Below are positions 33,979 to 45,732 of a DNA stretch of 64,000 nucleotides, piece by piece. Under the pieces are notes generated by a model, which saw nothing but the letters and a program-made list of their open reading frames with translations, did no database searches and was not told the origin of the DNA. The stretch is taken from positions 28,453,701 to 28,517,700 of the forward strand of contig OX637391.1 of the NCBI GenBank assembly GCA_951799425.1. The letters run 5' to 3'. The position numbers and the translations under genes were made by a program. The first letter of the stretch is position 1, and every line of letters begins with the position of its first letter. This DNA comes from Ilex aquifolium (taxonomy: Eukaryota; Streptophyta; Magnoliopsida; Aquifoliales; Aquifoliaceae).

Positions 33979-35791
33979 TGATTAACCCTAATTAATGCAA
34001 AATGTAATTAAATTAAAAGGTCAATTGTGTAATTAAATAAAGTTAAACTAGTCAAAATAAATCTAATTAGGGTTAATGTGTGAATTAAGGATAATGCATT
34101 GAATGTTGTTCTTTTCAGGTTTTTATGCGTCAAAACGACGGGAGCCAATTATCAAAGCATGGAGAGCAACTTATCAAAGCATAGGGTGTAAATTATTAAA
34201 GCTCAAAACAAAGGGAGATCAAAGTGTAAATCAAGATCTTCTTGATATTTGTAAATAAATATCTTTTAGGATATTTGTATTTAAATATCTTTTAGGATAT
34301 TTAAATATATTTTAGGATATTTGTAATTAAATATCTTTTAGGATAAATATCTTTTAAGATATTTGTAATTAAATATCTTTTAGGATAAATATCTTTTAGG
34401 ATATTTGTAATTAAATATATTTTAGGATAAATATCTTTTAGGATATTTGTAATTTGGATGCCTATAAATACCCTCCTTGGGGGCTTGTAATAAAAATCCT
34501 TCTCTTGTTTCATTTTTCTTGTAAAGAACATTTCTTCCTAGTGGAAAACACTCCAAAGGTCTTGAATCTTTTTCTTGAATCATCTTTCAAGTATTATTGC
34601 TTTATTTACTTTCTTGAGTTATTGTTTTCTTTTTATTAGATCTTGGTTGTGAATTAAACACCAAGAAATTGTTGTTTTCTTTTTATTAGATCTTGGTTGT
34701 GAATTAAACACCAAGAAGTTGTTGTTTTCTTTTTATTAGATCTTGGTTGTGAATTAAACACCAAGAAGTTATTATTTTCTTTTATGTTTTTATTATATCT
34801 TGGTTGTGGATTAAACACCAAGAAGTTGTTGTTTTCTTTTATGTATTATCATCTCTTGGTTGTGGATTAAACACCAAGTATTTATTGCTTTCTTTTAATT
34901 TAAGTATTGTTTTCTTTTACTTCCATTGTTGGAGCTTCCTTCTTCCCCTTAGAGGAGTGAAACTCTTCCACTTTTCTAGAGCTTTACCAAAGCCGTGAAG
35001 GGTGGAACGTGATTCACTCATTCTTTGTCGAAGATCGGCTCCTTGTTTAGCTATTTTACTTTAAAGCATTTCACTTCTAGTGCTTGAGCATTTTACTTTG
35101 TAACACCTTTTGGGGATGAGTACCATTCATCATTCTAGCTTTACCATAGCTATGAAGGGTGAGTAGTCCTCATTCACGCTTTGGGAAGGGATGATAGATA
35201 TGTAAAAGATTAATCCGGACATTATGTTTGTGTATCACCTTTATGCTTAAATGTTCTATACTCCACTTGATTTTTGGGTGATTGAATGCACCTAGCAAAG
35301 TAAAGGTACTTTGTATAATCAACGGATCTTTCTATGATAAATGGATGACTCCTACATGGAAAGATCCATTGATTCAAGGCAAGTACCCTAACTAACTCTT
35401 CATGACAAACTTTCAATGTCCACAATTATTGCACTTCATTCCTATCTTCCAATTAATTTGCCGTTGACACGGGAGTTAATTGAGTTATAAAGCACAAACA
35501 TAATGCACCGGACAATCAACTACATATTCTGATTCCCGAACCAAAGAGTGTTTGTTACATTTAATCATCTTATATTTTGTCTAGCAAAATACCCATTGGA
35601 AAGAATCTTACATTCTATCCAAAACTTCCCACAACTTCAAAATCATAATATTTTCAATTACAAGTCTTTCTCACTATTTACTTCAAAGAACACCAACCAT
35701 AGTTCCCTGAGGATTCGAATCTGGACTCAAACCAGATTATTACTACAACTTGACCGCCTGCACTTGGGTGTACACATTTCGGATCAAGTCA
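33979..35791 (+). repeat. 3' LTR of B
   Basis: The 1813-bp LTR has its TATA box at 34463-34470. It ends in ...AAGTCA, followed by GAAGG and the rest of E gag. A frame that opens at 35548 inside this LTR runs through its end into E gag-pol without a stop. Confidence 0.95.
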
Positions 35792-35796
35792 GAAGG

Positions 35797-38700
35797 AGAG
35801 GACGTCGGGGCGGTGGACGTAACAATAACCAACCACCACCGGTCTTCGATCAACAAGCATTTACGGAAACCATGGGTATGATGGCGGCTACAGTTGCACA
35901 AGCTAGTGCAAATGCCGGGCCGGGAGGCACGAGTAACCTCCAGCAGTTTAAAGCACACAAACCTCCAGTCTTCATGGGAGGGGCGGACCCGATGGTGGCC
36001 GACCATTGGTTCCGGCAAGTCAACAAGATCTTAGGGGCGATGGAGGTCACCTCAGACGCTACTAAGATAAGACTAGCTGCATTCCAGCTAGAGGGAGAAG
36101 CCCAATTGTGGTGGGATTGGGTGACGGCCTCGAAGAACTTAGAGGCCATGACATGGGGAGAGTTCAAGGAGCTCTTCATGGGTAAATATTTCCCAACGGC
36201 CGTTCGACATACAAAGGCCCGAGAGTTTCTAGATTTGAAGCAAGGGTCAATGACGGTGATGGAGTATGTGGCTAAGTTCACCGAATTAGCCCGATTTGCT
36301 GATGATTACGTGGCCACGGATATGGCCAAGGTAAGAAGGTTTGAGGATGGGTTGAAGCTATCCATCCGGGGAAATATTGTGGGCCTCCGCTTGCAAGACT
36401 TGGACTCTATGGTCGAGACAGCTATGGCCATTGAGAGGGAGGTTGACGATGCACGAAGCATCCGTGAGGCGGGTGCTAAGGATAAGAAGAAGGAGGGCCA
36501 ATCCTCTTCTTCTAGTTCGGGGAAGAAACAGAGGACCTCTGCTCCTCAAGGACAGGGCCGCGGCTATCAAGGCCAAGGCCAAGGTCAGCTTTCCCAAGGC
36601 GGGAGAAACTTCAGGACTACCTACCAGGCGGGCCAGAAGACATGGTTCCATTGCCACCAACCGGGGCATATGAGGCGGGATTGCCCGCAGAGGCAAGGAT
36701 CCCAGAACTATGGGACATCTCAGTCCCAGTCATCAGTGGGACAGCCGCATACACATTTTGTTCCTCACTACCCCACCATGGGCCAGGGAAGCCAGTATCA
36801 GTTCCAGGGCGCTACTCAGACCCCTACCACTTTCCGAGCGGGAACTCCAAAGACAGGCCAGATGGGCCAGGGCGTGGGTCGAGGCCGAGGACAGGGCATG
36901 CAGGCCGGGACTTCGGGGACCCAGGGGCGTGTCTACGCCATTACACCTCAGGCTGAGCCAGTGGACCAGTCAGTCATTCAGGGTACATTTCTACTTTCTC
37001 GCCTATGGGCTAAAGTGTTATTTGACTCTGGTGCATCACATTCATTCATTTCTGCATCATGTGTGAGGGATTTGGGCTTAGAGGTTGATACCTTGAAAGA
37101 GCCGTTGTATGTAAATTCACCCCTAGGAGCTAGGGTGTGCGTGAACCAGATATGTCGGGAGTGTGAGTTAGAGATCTCGGGGATTCTACTCACTGTGGAC
37201 CTTAGGTTTATGGACATGTTGGAGTTCGATGTCATCCTTGGGATGGACTGGTTGGCGGCACATCGGGTCGTGATTGACTGTGATAGGAAGAGGGTCACCG
37301 CCTATACACTGGACAGTGTTTGTTTCAAGTTTCAGGGGGAAAAACATGATGCTCTACCTCAAGTCGTGTATGATTCACGATGGCATGGGCAGTTGATGGG
37401 TTGGCTTGCGAGCCTTACTCTGGAGGACGAGGCGAGACAAGAATTGGGTCTACCTCGGGTGGTGTGTGAGTATGAGGACGTTTTTCTAGACGAGTTACCG
37501 GGATTACCTCCCCATAGGGATGTGGACTTCAGCATCGAGTTGCATCCGGGCACTTCTCCAATTTCTATGACTCCACATAGGATGTCACCTGCTGAGTTGC
37601 AAGAACTCAAGATCCAATTACAAGAACTGTTGGACAAGGGCTTTATTAGACCGAGCACTTCACCTTGGGGCGCTCCGGTATTATTTGCTAAAAAAAAGGA
37701 TAAGACTTTTCGGTTGTGTATAGACTATCGGCAGTTGAACCGGGTCACCATCAAGAATAGGTACCCTTTGCCGAGGATTGATGATCTGTTTGATCAGCTG
37801 AGGGGAGCACAGGTCTATTCCAAGATAGATCTCCGCACGGGCTACCATCAGTTGAGGATTAGGGAGGTAGATATCCCTAAGACGGCGTTCAGAACGCGGT
37901 ATGGACATTTTGAGTTCACAGTGATACCATTTGGATTGACGAATGCCCCAGCGACATTCATGGATCTCATGCATAGGGTGTTCCAGCCCTATTTAGATCA
38001 GTTCGTTGTGGTGTTTGTTGATGACATCCTGGTCTACTCCAAGACAGAGGAGGAGCATGAGGGTCACTTGAGGATTGTCCTCCAGACCTTGAGGGACCAT
38101 CAATTGTACGCCAAATTCAGTAAATGTGAATTTTGGCTTACGGAGGTGAAATTTTTGGGACACGTAGTGTCAGCTTCGGGGGTGTCAGTTGACCCGGAGA
38201 AAGTCGAGGCAGTCATGAATTGGGAGAGGCCGAAGTCAGTCTTCGAAATACGTAGTTTCTTGGGATTGGCAGGGTACTACCGGAGATTCATCGAGGACTT
38301 TTCCCGACTAGCCGCACCTATGACTAGATTGACCCGGAAGGAGGTCAAGTTCGAGTGGAATGACTCGTGTGAGAAGGCATTCCAGGAGCTTAAGAGGAGG
38401 CTTACTTCAGCTCCTATCTTGATTGTTCCGGAGAGGGGACAAAACTATACGGTGTACTGCGATGCCTCCAAGGACGGACTTGGTTGTGTCTTAATGCAGT
38501 CCGGGAGAGTGGTGGCTTATGGTTCTCGGCAGTTGAAGAATCACGAGCAGAATTACCCTACGCATGATATGGAGTTGGCGGCTATAGTTTTTGCCTTGAA
38601 GGCTTGGCGCCACTATTTATACGGTGAACAATTTGAGGTGTTTTCGGACCACAAAAGTCTGAAGTACATTTTTACTCAACGGGACCTCAACATGAGGCAG

Positions 38701-38856
38701 CGTAGGTGGATGGAGTTTCTGGAAGACTATGACTTCACTTTGCATTACCATCCCGGTAAGGCAAATGTAGTAGCTGACGCACTCAGCCGGAAGTCACGGG
38801 GAGTCTTGGCTAGTGTGGCTTCCCGAGAGTGGCAGATGCTCGAGACTGTGGGATAG
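35797..38856 (+). pseudogene. E gag (minus five codons), protease, RT and RNase H
   Basis: A single open frame of 1020 codons lies beyond the insertion. It has an RG-rich start, the retrotransposon gag domain (about 35960-36380), and a zinc knuckle with Trp in place of the first Cys (codon 36643-36645; [11 protein letters not shown] follows). Next come the aspartic protease (DSGAS, Asp codon 37024-37026), RT (LCIDYRQLN at about 37715; FVDD with the Asp pair at 38020-38025) and RNase H (CDAS at about 38458; MELAA at about 38569; SDHKSLKY at about 38645; ADALSRK at about 38773). A TAG at 38854 ends it before the integrase. The true start codon is at 21507, beyond B; the 83 codons upstream here are LTR sequence of B. 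The Trp substitution should weaken RNA binding by Gag. Confidence 0.92.
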
Positions 38857-40367
38857 TTCGGGCTATGTTATATGGGTCAGGCTCAGGGTACTTTGGGGAG
38901 CTTGGCGGCTACGCCTTCCCTACTGAGCAGGGTTATTGAATCCCAGAGTCAGGACACGGAGTTATCATCCATCAGGGACCGAGTGCAGGCGGGTACTGGT
39001 GATGAGGGTTGGGCCATTCACTCGGATGGCAGTCTTCTGTTTAGGGGAAGGGTTGTGGTTCCCCAGTCGGCGGACTGAGAGAGGAGATCCTCAGGGAGTT
39101 CCATTGCTCTCGTTTTGCGGTGCATCCAGGCGGCACGAAGATGTATCACGATCTTCGTCGCCAGTATTATTGGAGCGGGATGAAGAGGCAGATTGGCGAC
39201 TTCGTCAGTAGATGCCTCACGTGTCAGCAAATTAAGGCTGAACACCAAAGACCAGCTGGTTTGCTCTAACCATTGGAAGTGGCTGAGTGGAAGTGGGAAC
39301 ACATCACGATGGACTTTGTAACCCACTTGCCACGGACATCGCGGGGGCATGACGCGGTGTGGGTGATAGTGGACCGGCTCACGAAGTCGGCGCACTTTTT
39401 GGCGGTGCGGATGACCTTTACAATGGAGGAATTCTGCAGATTGTACATACGGGAGATAGTCCGGTTGCATGGAGTGCCCGTATCTATAGTATCGGATCGG
39501 GATCCCAGGTTTACAGCTCACTTTTGTGAGAGTTTCCAGAGAGCCATGGGGACTCAGTTGAGGATGAGCACAGCCTTCCATCCCCAAACGGACGGTCAGT
39601 CTGAACGGACCATCCAAACACTAGAGGACATGCTACGGGCATGCGTCCTAGATCTCAAGGGTTGTTGGGAAGAGCATTTACCCTTAGTGGAATTCGCCTA
39701 CAATAACAGTTATCAGGCGAGCATACGGATGGCACCCTATGAGGCGCTTTAAGGGAGGCCTTGTCGTTCTCCGGTTTGTTGGACTGAGGTTGGAGAAAGA
39801 CCCTCTACGGGTCCAGACTTAATAAGAGACATCTCGGAGAAGGTGGACCTGATAAGGAAGCGTCTTCTCATGGCACAAAGCCGCCAGAAGAGCTACGCCG
39901 ATAGACGGCGGCGACCTCTGGAGTTTGAGGCAGGGGATCATGTCTTCTTGAAGGTGATGCCTAAGAGAGGAGTGGTCAGATTCGGCAAGCGGGGAAAGCT
40001 GTCGCCGAGGTATATTGGGCCTTTCGAGATACTTGAGAGAGTTGGCACCGTGGCCTACAGATTGGCGTTACCGCCAACTTTATCGGGTGTTCACGCTGTA
40101 TTCCATGTTTCCATGCTCCGGAAGTATACTCCAGATCCGACGCATGTTGTGGATTGGGGCGAGCTCATAGTTGATGCGGATGGGACCTTCGAGGAGAGAC
40201 CAGTGCGTGTCATGGATAGCCGAGAGCAGGTTTTGCGAGGCAAGACCGTGAGGCTAGTGAAGGTGTTGTGGCAGCACCGAGGAGTGGAGGAGGTAACATG
40301 GGAGCGTGAGGACACCATACGTGCCAATTATCCTTTCTTATTTGAGGATGGAGGTACATTCTTATAG
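38857..40367 (+). pseudogene. E integrase and chromodomain
   Basis: After the TAG at 38854 the same frame continues to a 1-bp loss near 39075. The next frame holds the zinc-binding domain (VHPGGTKMYHDL...CLTCQQIK, about 39120-39235), a stop at 39268-39270, then the DDE core (TMDFVTHLPR; VSDRDPRF; QTDGQSERTIQ with the catalytic Glu), a stop at 39750-39752, the GPFEILERV region (about 40018) and the chromodomain (about 40190-40350, ending ANYPFLF). All catalytic residues are visible, but three nonsense or frameshift lesions break the protein. The chromodomain would target integration to marked chromatin and confirms the chromovirus lineage. Confidence 0.9.
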
Positions 40368-40446
40368 TCATTTAGTATTATATGACTGTTGCATATGCGT
40401 GTGATTGTGTGTGCATGAGTGTGTGAATTTCGGGGACGAAATTCTT

Positions 40447-40461
40447 TTAAGGGGGGAAGAA
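40447..40461 (+). other. Polypurine tract of E
   Basis: TTAAGGGGGGAAGAA lies directly before the 3' LTR. Confidence 0.88.
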
Positions 40462-43077
40462 TGTAAAACCCGAGAAAATTTAAACCTTTGTGAAAAAGGG
40501 GAAAACGGTACATTGCCACTACGGTACAGGTTGTAAACCTGAATTTTTCTAGAACTCGGATGACAAAACGGACCTCACCGTTGGATTCGTCTCGCGAAAT
40601 CTAGTTACCACGTCAAATTTCGTTGAATTCCGAGATAGTCGGATTTTTCGCGTTTTACGAGACGAACGGGCCCCGGGTGACCCTGTACACGAAATTTTTA
40701 TAAAATTTCCAAGTTTGGGGAAATATTAGAGACAAGTTAAAATAAAAATAATTCGAACTTGAACCGGAGCGAAATTTAGTCGTTTCGGGATTAAAACGGA
40801 CCCGAAATTAAATAGGACGTGTGGCGAATTGTGGGCCAAGTATTCTAAAATATAAATAGGGGCCTAAAGTCTGAAAAATCAGACTTCTCCTTCACCATTT
40901 CAGCCGAGAGAAAAGAAGAGAGGGAAAGTGAGAGAAAACTCAACTTCTCTCTACGATCTACTCCATTTTAGAGCTCGAATCCACTTGGGCCAAGAACAAA
41001 AATTGTTCTACTCGACGAGGGCTACGCGTGGGTACCAAAAACGACGGCTTTCACCGAACATTGGGAGGCCGAAAATTTGGAAGTGGAGGATTCAAGCTTG
41101 CTTTGAGTTCTAGGAGCTTCCCACGGCGATTCTACACGCTACAAGAGGTAGGGTTTCTTCCTACTAAGGTTTATTCCAAGCCTATAATGTTTTTATGGAA
41201 TGGGTAGGATGATAGCCTATGTATCTCTTGCCTATTGTCGTGAAATTGGGTGAATTGGGTATTGAAATGGGTAAAGGAAAATCCTAGCTTGGATAGGTAT
41301 TTAGAAGTTACTAAATGTGATTTCTATGATTGGATATGTGAAATGAACCCAATGTGAATTCATGTGTTATGTGAAAAGGTGGGCATGTTATGTGTTATAT
41401 ATGTATATGCCTTGAATTCTAGTATGTTGATAACATGCTTGAAATTTGTATTATGGGAATTATATGCTTATGATATGATTTCGCCATGAAATATGTGAAG
41501 TGTGATGAGAATGTTCATATGTCACTTATACCATATCGAACATTAAATTATTGTTGCAATGGAGCATCACATTACATATGCACGGGAACATCGCATTTAG
41601 TGGGTGAGTGTGCATGATTGTTGTCCTCACCACGTGTGGTGGATGGCGAGTGGGCTCGGGTAATATGGGTCGGTGACCTAGTCGAGTCGCACGGTTTGCA
41701 TGGTTAATAGGGTTGGGGTAGCAAGAAGGGCTAGACTATCCCTCGGGTGAGAGACCCGGTGATGGGATACGCACTCCCTTGGCTCGGTCCATGAAGTGTG
41801 TGGGTGTACGCGGAACCTTCGGTGGAAGTCCGTCAATTCCGTGTGGGTTGGGTGACCCTTGGTGTGAGTCCATGAACATCCACCCCTACAAAGACCCTAG
41901 AATGAAATGTCATTTGATGTGAAACATAAATGACGGATTGGTACACATTGGCACTTGCATGTGTAGAGGAGCCGGGAAGGGCTCGGTTGATGTGCATGAG
42001 TGAGTCTCACCTCATTTCATAGCATGGCATTACATGTTTCAACATGGAATATATTCTTGTTGTGGATTGTTGATTGATAGCATGTGAACATTTCATATGC
42101 ATTTAGGTTGGGGAGTAGCCTCTTTAGGAGATACCCTATTGAGCGTGGCTCACCCTTTATGGGAAAAATATTTCAGGTGTGGGTTTTGCACCGGCGGATG
42201 GCTCACTTGGAGAGCATCAAGCATGAAGGGGGCCGGCTTGTGGCCTTAGTTTGAGTTTTGTAAAACCTTTAACAAAATTCCATTTTGATGTATATGTATT
42301 ATGGAATGAATTGTGATAGAGCTTGTATGAGTTGTGTATTATATGGAAAATCTCATTAAACATGTGTTGGATGAGTTTGGAGTGTATGGGGTAGCTTTAA
42401 GGATGGTTTGGAGGGGAAAGAAATCCATTTTTTTTGCTCACAGTCTGAAAACCTACCGGAAGGTGTATGTCGGCCTTCCGGAAGGTTTTGCTAAAAACCC
42501 TGGATGCCTTGTTCACAACTAATACCTTCCGGAAGGTTTTGCCCACTGGAATGAACCTTCCGGAAGATTTTAGCTACTGGAGTAAAACCTACCGGAAGGA
42601 CTTGTCTACTAGATTGGACCTTCCGGAAGGTTTTGCCTTGGGTTTCTTTTTGACTGCCAAAATCTTACGGAAGGTTTTGTTTTCTGGAATGAACCTTTCG
42701 GAAGGTTTTGGCTACTGGAATGAACCTTCCGGAAGGTTTTTGCTACTGATGTCGACCTTCCGGAAGTTCTTGCATTTGATTCTTTTCATTTAACTGTTCT
42801 TTCAGCGACCTTCCGGTAGGTGTATGTCGACCTTCCGGAAGGTTTTCCAAAAATTTGAAATTTTCAAAATGCTTAGCCATGCTTTTGGGCTTTGTTTTCT
42901 TTGGTTCCTATGACATAAATGGACATAAATTGAGGTATAATTGACCTTGTGGATGGTAAATCCGGTTAAAAGCATGTGAATGACGTGGTGTCGGGTTATA
43001 CGACTATCACGAGTATTTCCGCGGGTTGACGGATGGTCAACGGTTAATAAAGGACCCTCGAAAATTGGGGCGTCACA
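40462..43077 (+). repeat. 3' LTR of E
   Basis: The 2616-bp LTR has its TATA box and hairpin at about 40851-40886 and its CCTTCCGGAAGG array at about 42453-42845. It is followed by GTTTC. Differences from the 5' LTR are concentrated in the array. Confidence 0.95.
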
Positions 43078-43082
43078 GTTTC

Positions 43083-43601
43083 TTCTTTTATGGATGAGCT
43101 TCTTCTTTTGTGGTTTGTTGTGGATGTTTAAGGTTTTTGTGTGTTACTTCTTTGGTTGGATGAATTGAATCCTTGGTTTTTGTGTTAAACGATCATATTT
43201 TGTGAAATGAATGGTTTAGTTTATCACTTTTATCTTTGTAAATGCATGTGTAGAATTAGCATGATATTGTTATTTGTTAATAAATGATGGAACAAATGTG
43301 GATTTTGAGACTGTTTGTTAAAGTGACTAATCACATGATCGCTTTGACACATAACTTAGCAATCTAGACTTAAAACCATAGATCCTTGAAAAATGGTATT
43401 TTCTCTATGCTTAAAATATCAAATGTACATTGGTATTTGTTATTCTTAAGGTACAAGATGCCAAACATGAAAAATGAATTGATATATAACCGACATCCCT
43501 TGAGAAACCTGACATAACCAGTGGAGATGACGAAAAGTACCATGGTAAGTTTCGAGCCTTGTGATACTTCTGAGAGATAATCAACATTTACTCAAGTAAG
43601 G
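43083..43601 (+). other. Element A internal sequence between E and F
   Basis: No gene is seen. It continues the A accessory ORF region (the frame ends within a few codons) and then the noncoding tail. 43380-43600 matches B at about 32515-32745. Confidence 0.7.
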
Positions 43602-43995
43602 TCTTTTGTAAAACCCGGGAAAATTTGAATTTTTTTCTGAAAAATGGCAAAACGGTAATTCGCCACTATAATGCGTATTTAAAATACTCATGTTTCTAGA
43701 GCTCGGATGACACAACGGACTTCGCCGTTGGATTCGTATCGCAAAATCGAGTCACCCAGACTAATTTCGTTAAATTCCGAGATAGTCAGATTTTTCACGT
43801 TTTATGAGACGACTATGTCGAATGACCTCACAAAGGTCCCCAAAAAAGGAAAATATAAAATTTCCTTATAATTGTATTAAAGTTCAAATAAAATCAATTT
43901 GAACTTAAACCGGGATGAAATTAATCGTTTCGGGGCGAAAACGGACCCGGACAAGTGGGGGACACTTGGCGCGACCTGAGCCAAGCCTTGGAAAA

Positions 43996-44048
43996 TATAA
44001 ATAGGCTTAAAAATCAGAATTTCAACAGAAATATCTGCTGAAATTCTG
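43996..44048 (+). promoter_or_regulatory. TATA box and long hairpin of F LTR
   Basis: TATAAATA (43996-44003) is followed by an inverted repeat at 44015-44048. It has arms CAGAATTTCA and TGAAATTCTG, then an inner CAGA/TCTG stem with an AATA loop. The hairpin is in the place of the E hairpin but has a different sequence. Confidence 0.7.
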
Positions 44049-45662
44049 GTCTTCAATGTGTGGGAGAAAGAGGGAGACAAAAGGGAGAAAACAAATTTTC
44101 TTTCAGCGATTCTCGGAGTTCCGTCGGTCGGAATCCGTCGAGCCAAGAATTAAACTTCATGTCCTCGACGAGGGCTACGCGTATGTACCAAGAACGAGGA
44201 GTTTCACCGAAGATCCAAGGGTGGAGATTTGGGGAAATCAAGTTTTGGGGTTGGTATTAGTGTTCTTGAAGTTCTAGCCTTCGTTTTTACGCTCCAAGAT
44301 GTAGGGTTCTCTCCTACTCGGGTTCATTCTAACCTAGAATGTCCATAAGGGATGGTTATGTGTAGGTGGTTATATATCACTTGCCTATCGTTATGGAAAT
44401 GAGAAAATGACTATAGAAATGGCTTAGGCTAACTTCTAGCTTGATTTTGATGTATGAAAGTTACTTGTGTAGTTTCTTGTAACTTGGTGAAATCTTGGGC
44501 ATGATATGTGTTTAACATGATTGTTGCCTTGAGGGTGTTTGATAAAATTCCTTGAGTGATTGGAAATTGTTGTTTTGATGCAATTGGAGTAACATGCTTA
44601 GACATTGTTGTTGACAAGTGGACATATGCTTCATGATATGTTAGCATGGTGATAGTTCATGGAAATTATATGCATATGATATAAATTGACATGATATATG
44701 TTGATATGTGGTTTAAATTGTCCATATGACATTCATTACATATGGGACATGACATTGATATGCAATGGTTCATTACATTGTATTTGCACGGGGACATCGC
44801 ATCATGAGGGTGTGTGTGCATGGTTGTAGTCACCACCTCACTTGGTGGATGACAGGTGGACTTGGAAAAGTTGGGTCGATGATCCGACTAAGTCGCGCGA
44901 TTGCATGAAAATTGGGTTGGAGTAGCAAGAAGGGCTAGATTGTCCCTCGGGTGAGAGACCCGGTGATTGGATACGCATTCCGTTGGTATAAGAGCCCATA
45001 AAGTGTGTCGGTGTACGCGGAACCGTTGGTGGAAGTCCATGAATTCCTTGTCGGTTGGATGTCGTTGGTGTAAGTCCATGAATATCCACCCCAAAGAAAG
45101 CCCCTAGATTTGTAAAAGTCATTTGAAGTGTAACATAGATGACAGAGTCATTCACATGGGCACTTGCATGTGTTGAGGAGTCGAGAAGGACTCGGGTTGA
45201 GTTGCATGAGTGAGTCTCATCTCATTTCATGGCATAACATGATAAATTCCAACATTGAATGCATATTCTTGCTTGGAATGTTATGGATTGTTGATTGTTG
45301 CATGTATACACTCCATATGCATCTAGGTGGGGAGTAGCCTCTGTAGGGGATACTCTATTGAGCATAGCTCACCCTATACGGGAAAACATTTCAGGTGTGG
45401 GACACACACTGGCGGACGGCTCTCATTTGGAGCCTCAAGGGTGAAGAAAGTCGGAATGTGGCTTTACTTGAAGTTTTTTTGTAAAAATATTTATGAAAAA
45501 CTTAGTTTTGGCATGTAAATTTATGTCAATAATTGTAATAGAACTTGTATCAATCATGTTTTAATGTATAAATACATGTTGTATAAGTTTGAGTTAGTTT
45601 TGGTAATGTTTGGAATGGATTGAAATTGGAAAACAGGAGAAATAGGCAAAAGTGAGTAGAGT

Positions 45663-45716
45663 GTACCGGTACAGAGCTGTCCAGAAGGCAGAGTGTACCG
45701 GTACGCGTACCGGTAC
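45663..45716. repeat. GTACCGGTAC palindromes in F (left part)
   Basis: Copies occur at 45663-45672, 45695-45704 and 45707-45716. After D, one perfect copy (60800-60809) and one decayed copy follow. This is the slot that holds CCTTCCGGAAGG in E. Confidence 0.88.
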
Positions 45717-45732
45717 TGCCAGGACCAGTGAG

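Larger units (their letters stand above)
21522..35791 (+). mobile_element. Element B: young Athila-type retrotransposon with two virus-like ORFs
   Basis: Two LTRs of exactly 1813 bp (21522-23334 and 33979-35791) are flanked by GAAGG (21517-21521 and 35792-35796). By eye they differ at about 11 sites. The internal order is PBS, gag, protease, RT, RNase H, integrase, internal PPT, small zinc-finger ORF, a second internal PPT, a second small zinc-finger ORF, a noncoding tail and the 3' PPT. The polyprotein has one frameshift, two stops and a lost integrase catalytic residue, so this copy was probably mobilised by relatives or decayed after insertion. Confidence 0.95.
18525..43077 (+). mobile_element. 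Element E: Tekay/Del chromovirus
   Basis: LTRs 18525-21150 and 40462-43077 are flanked by GTTTC (18520-18524 and 43078-43082). E has an iMet PBS, gag-protease-RT-RNase H-integrase and a C-terminal chromodomain. It is split by element B in codon 5 of gag. I count about 23 substitutions and one 10-bp indel between the LTRs. It inserted into the accessory ORF of A. Confidence 0.95.

Noticed and set aside
35548..35796. Upstream 83 codons as a real N-terminus of E Gag
   Set aside because: They are LTR sequence of B. The true start codon and first codons are at 21507-21521.
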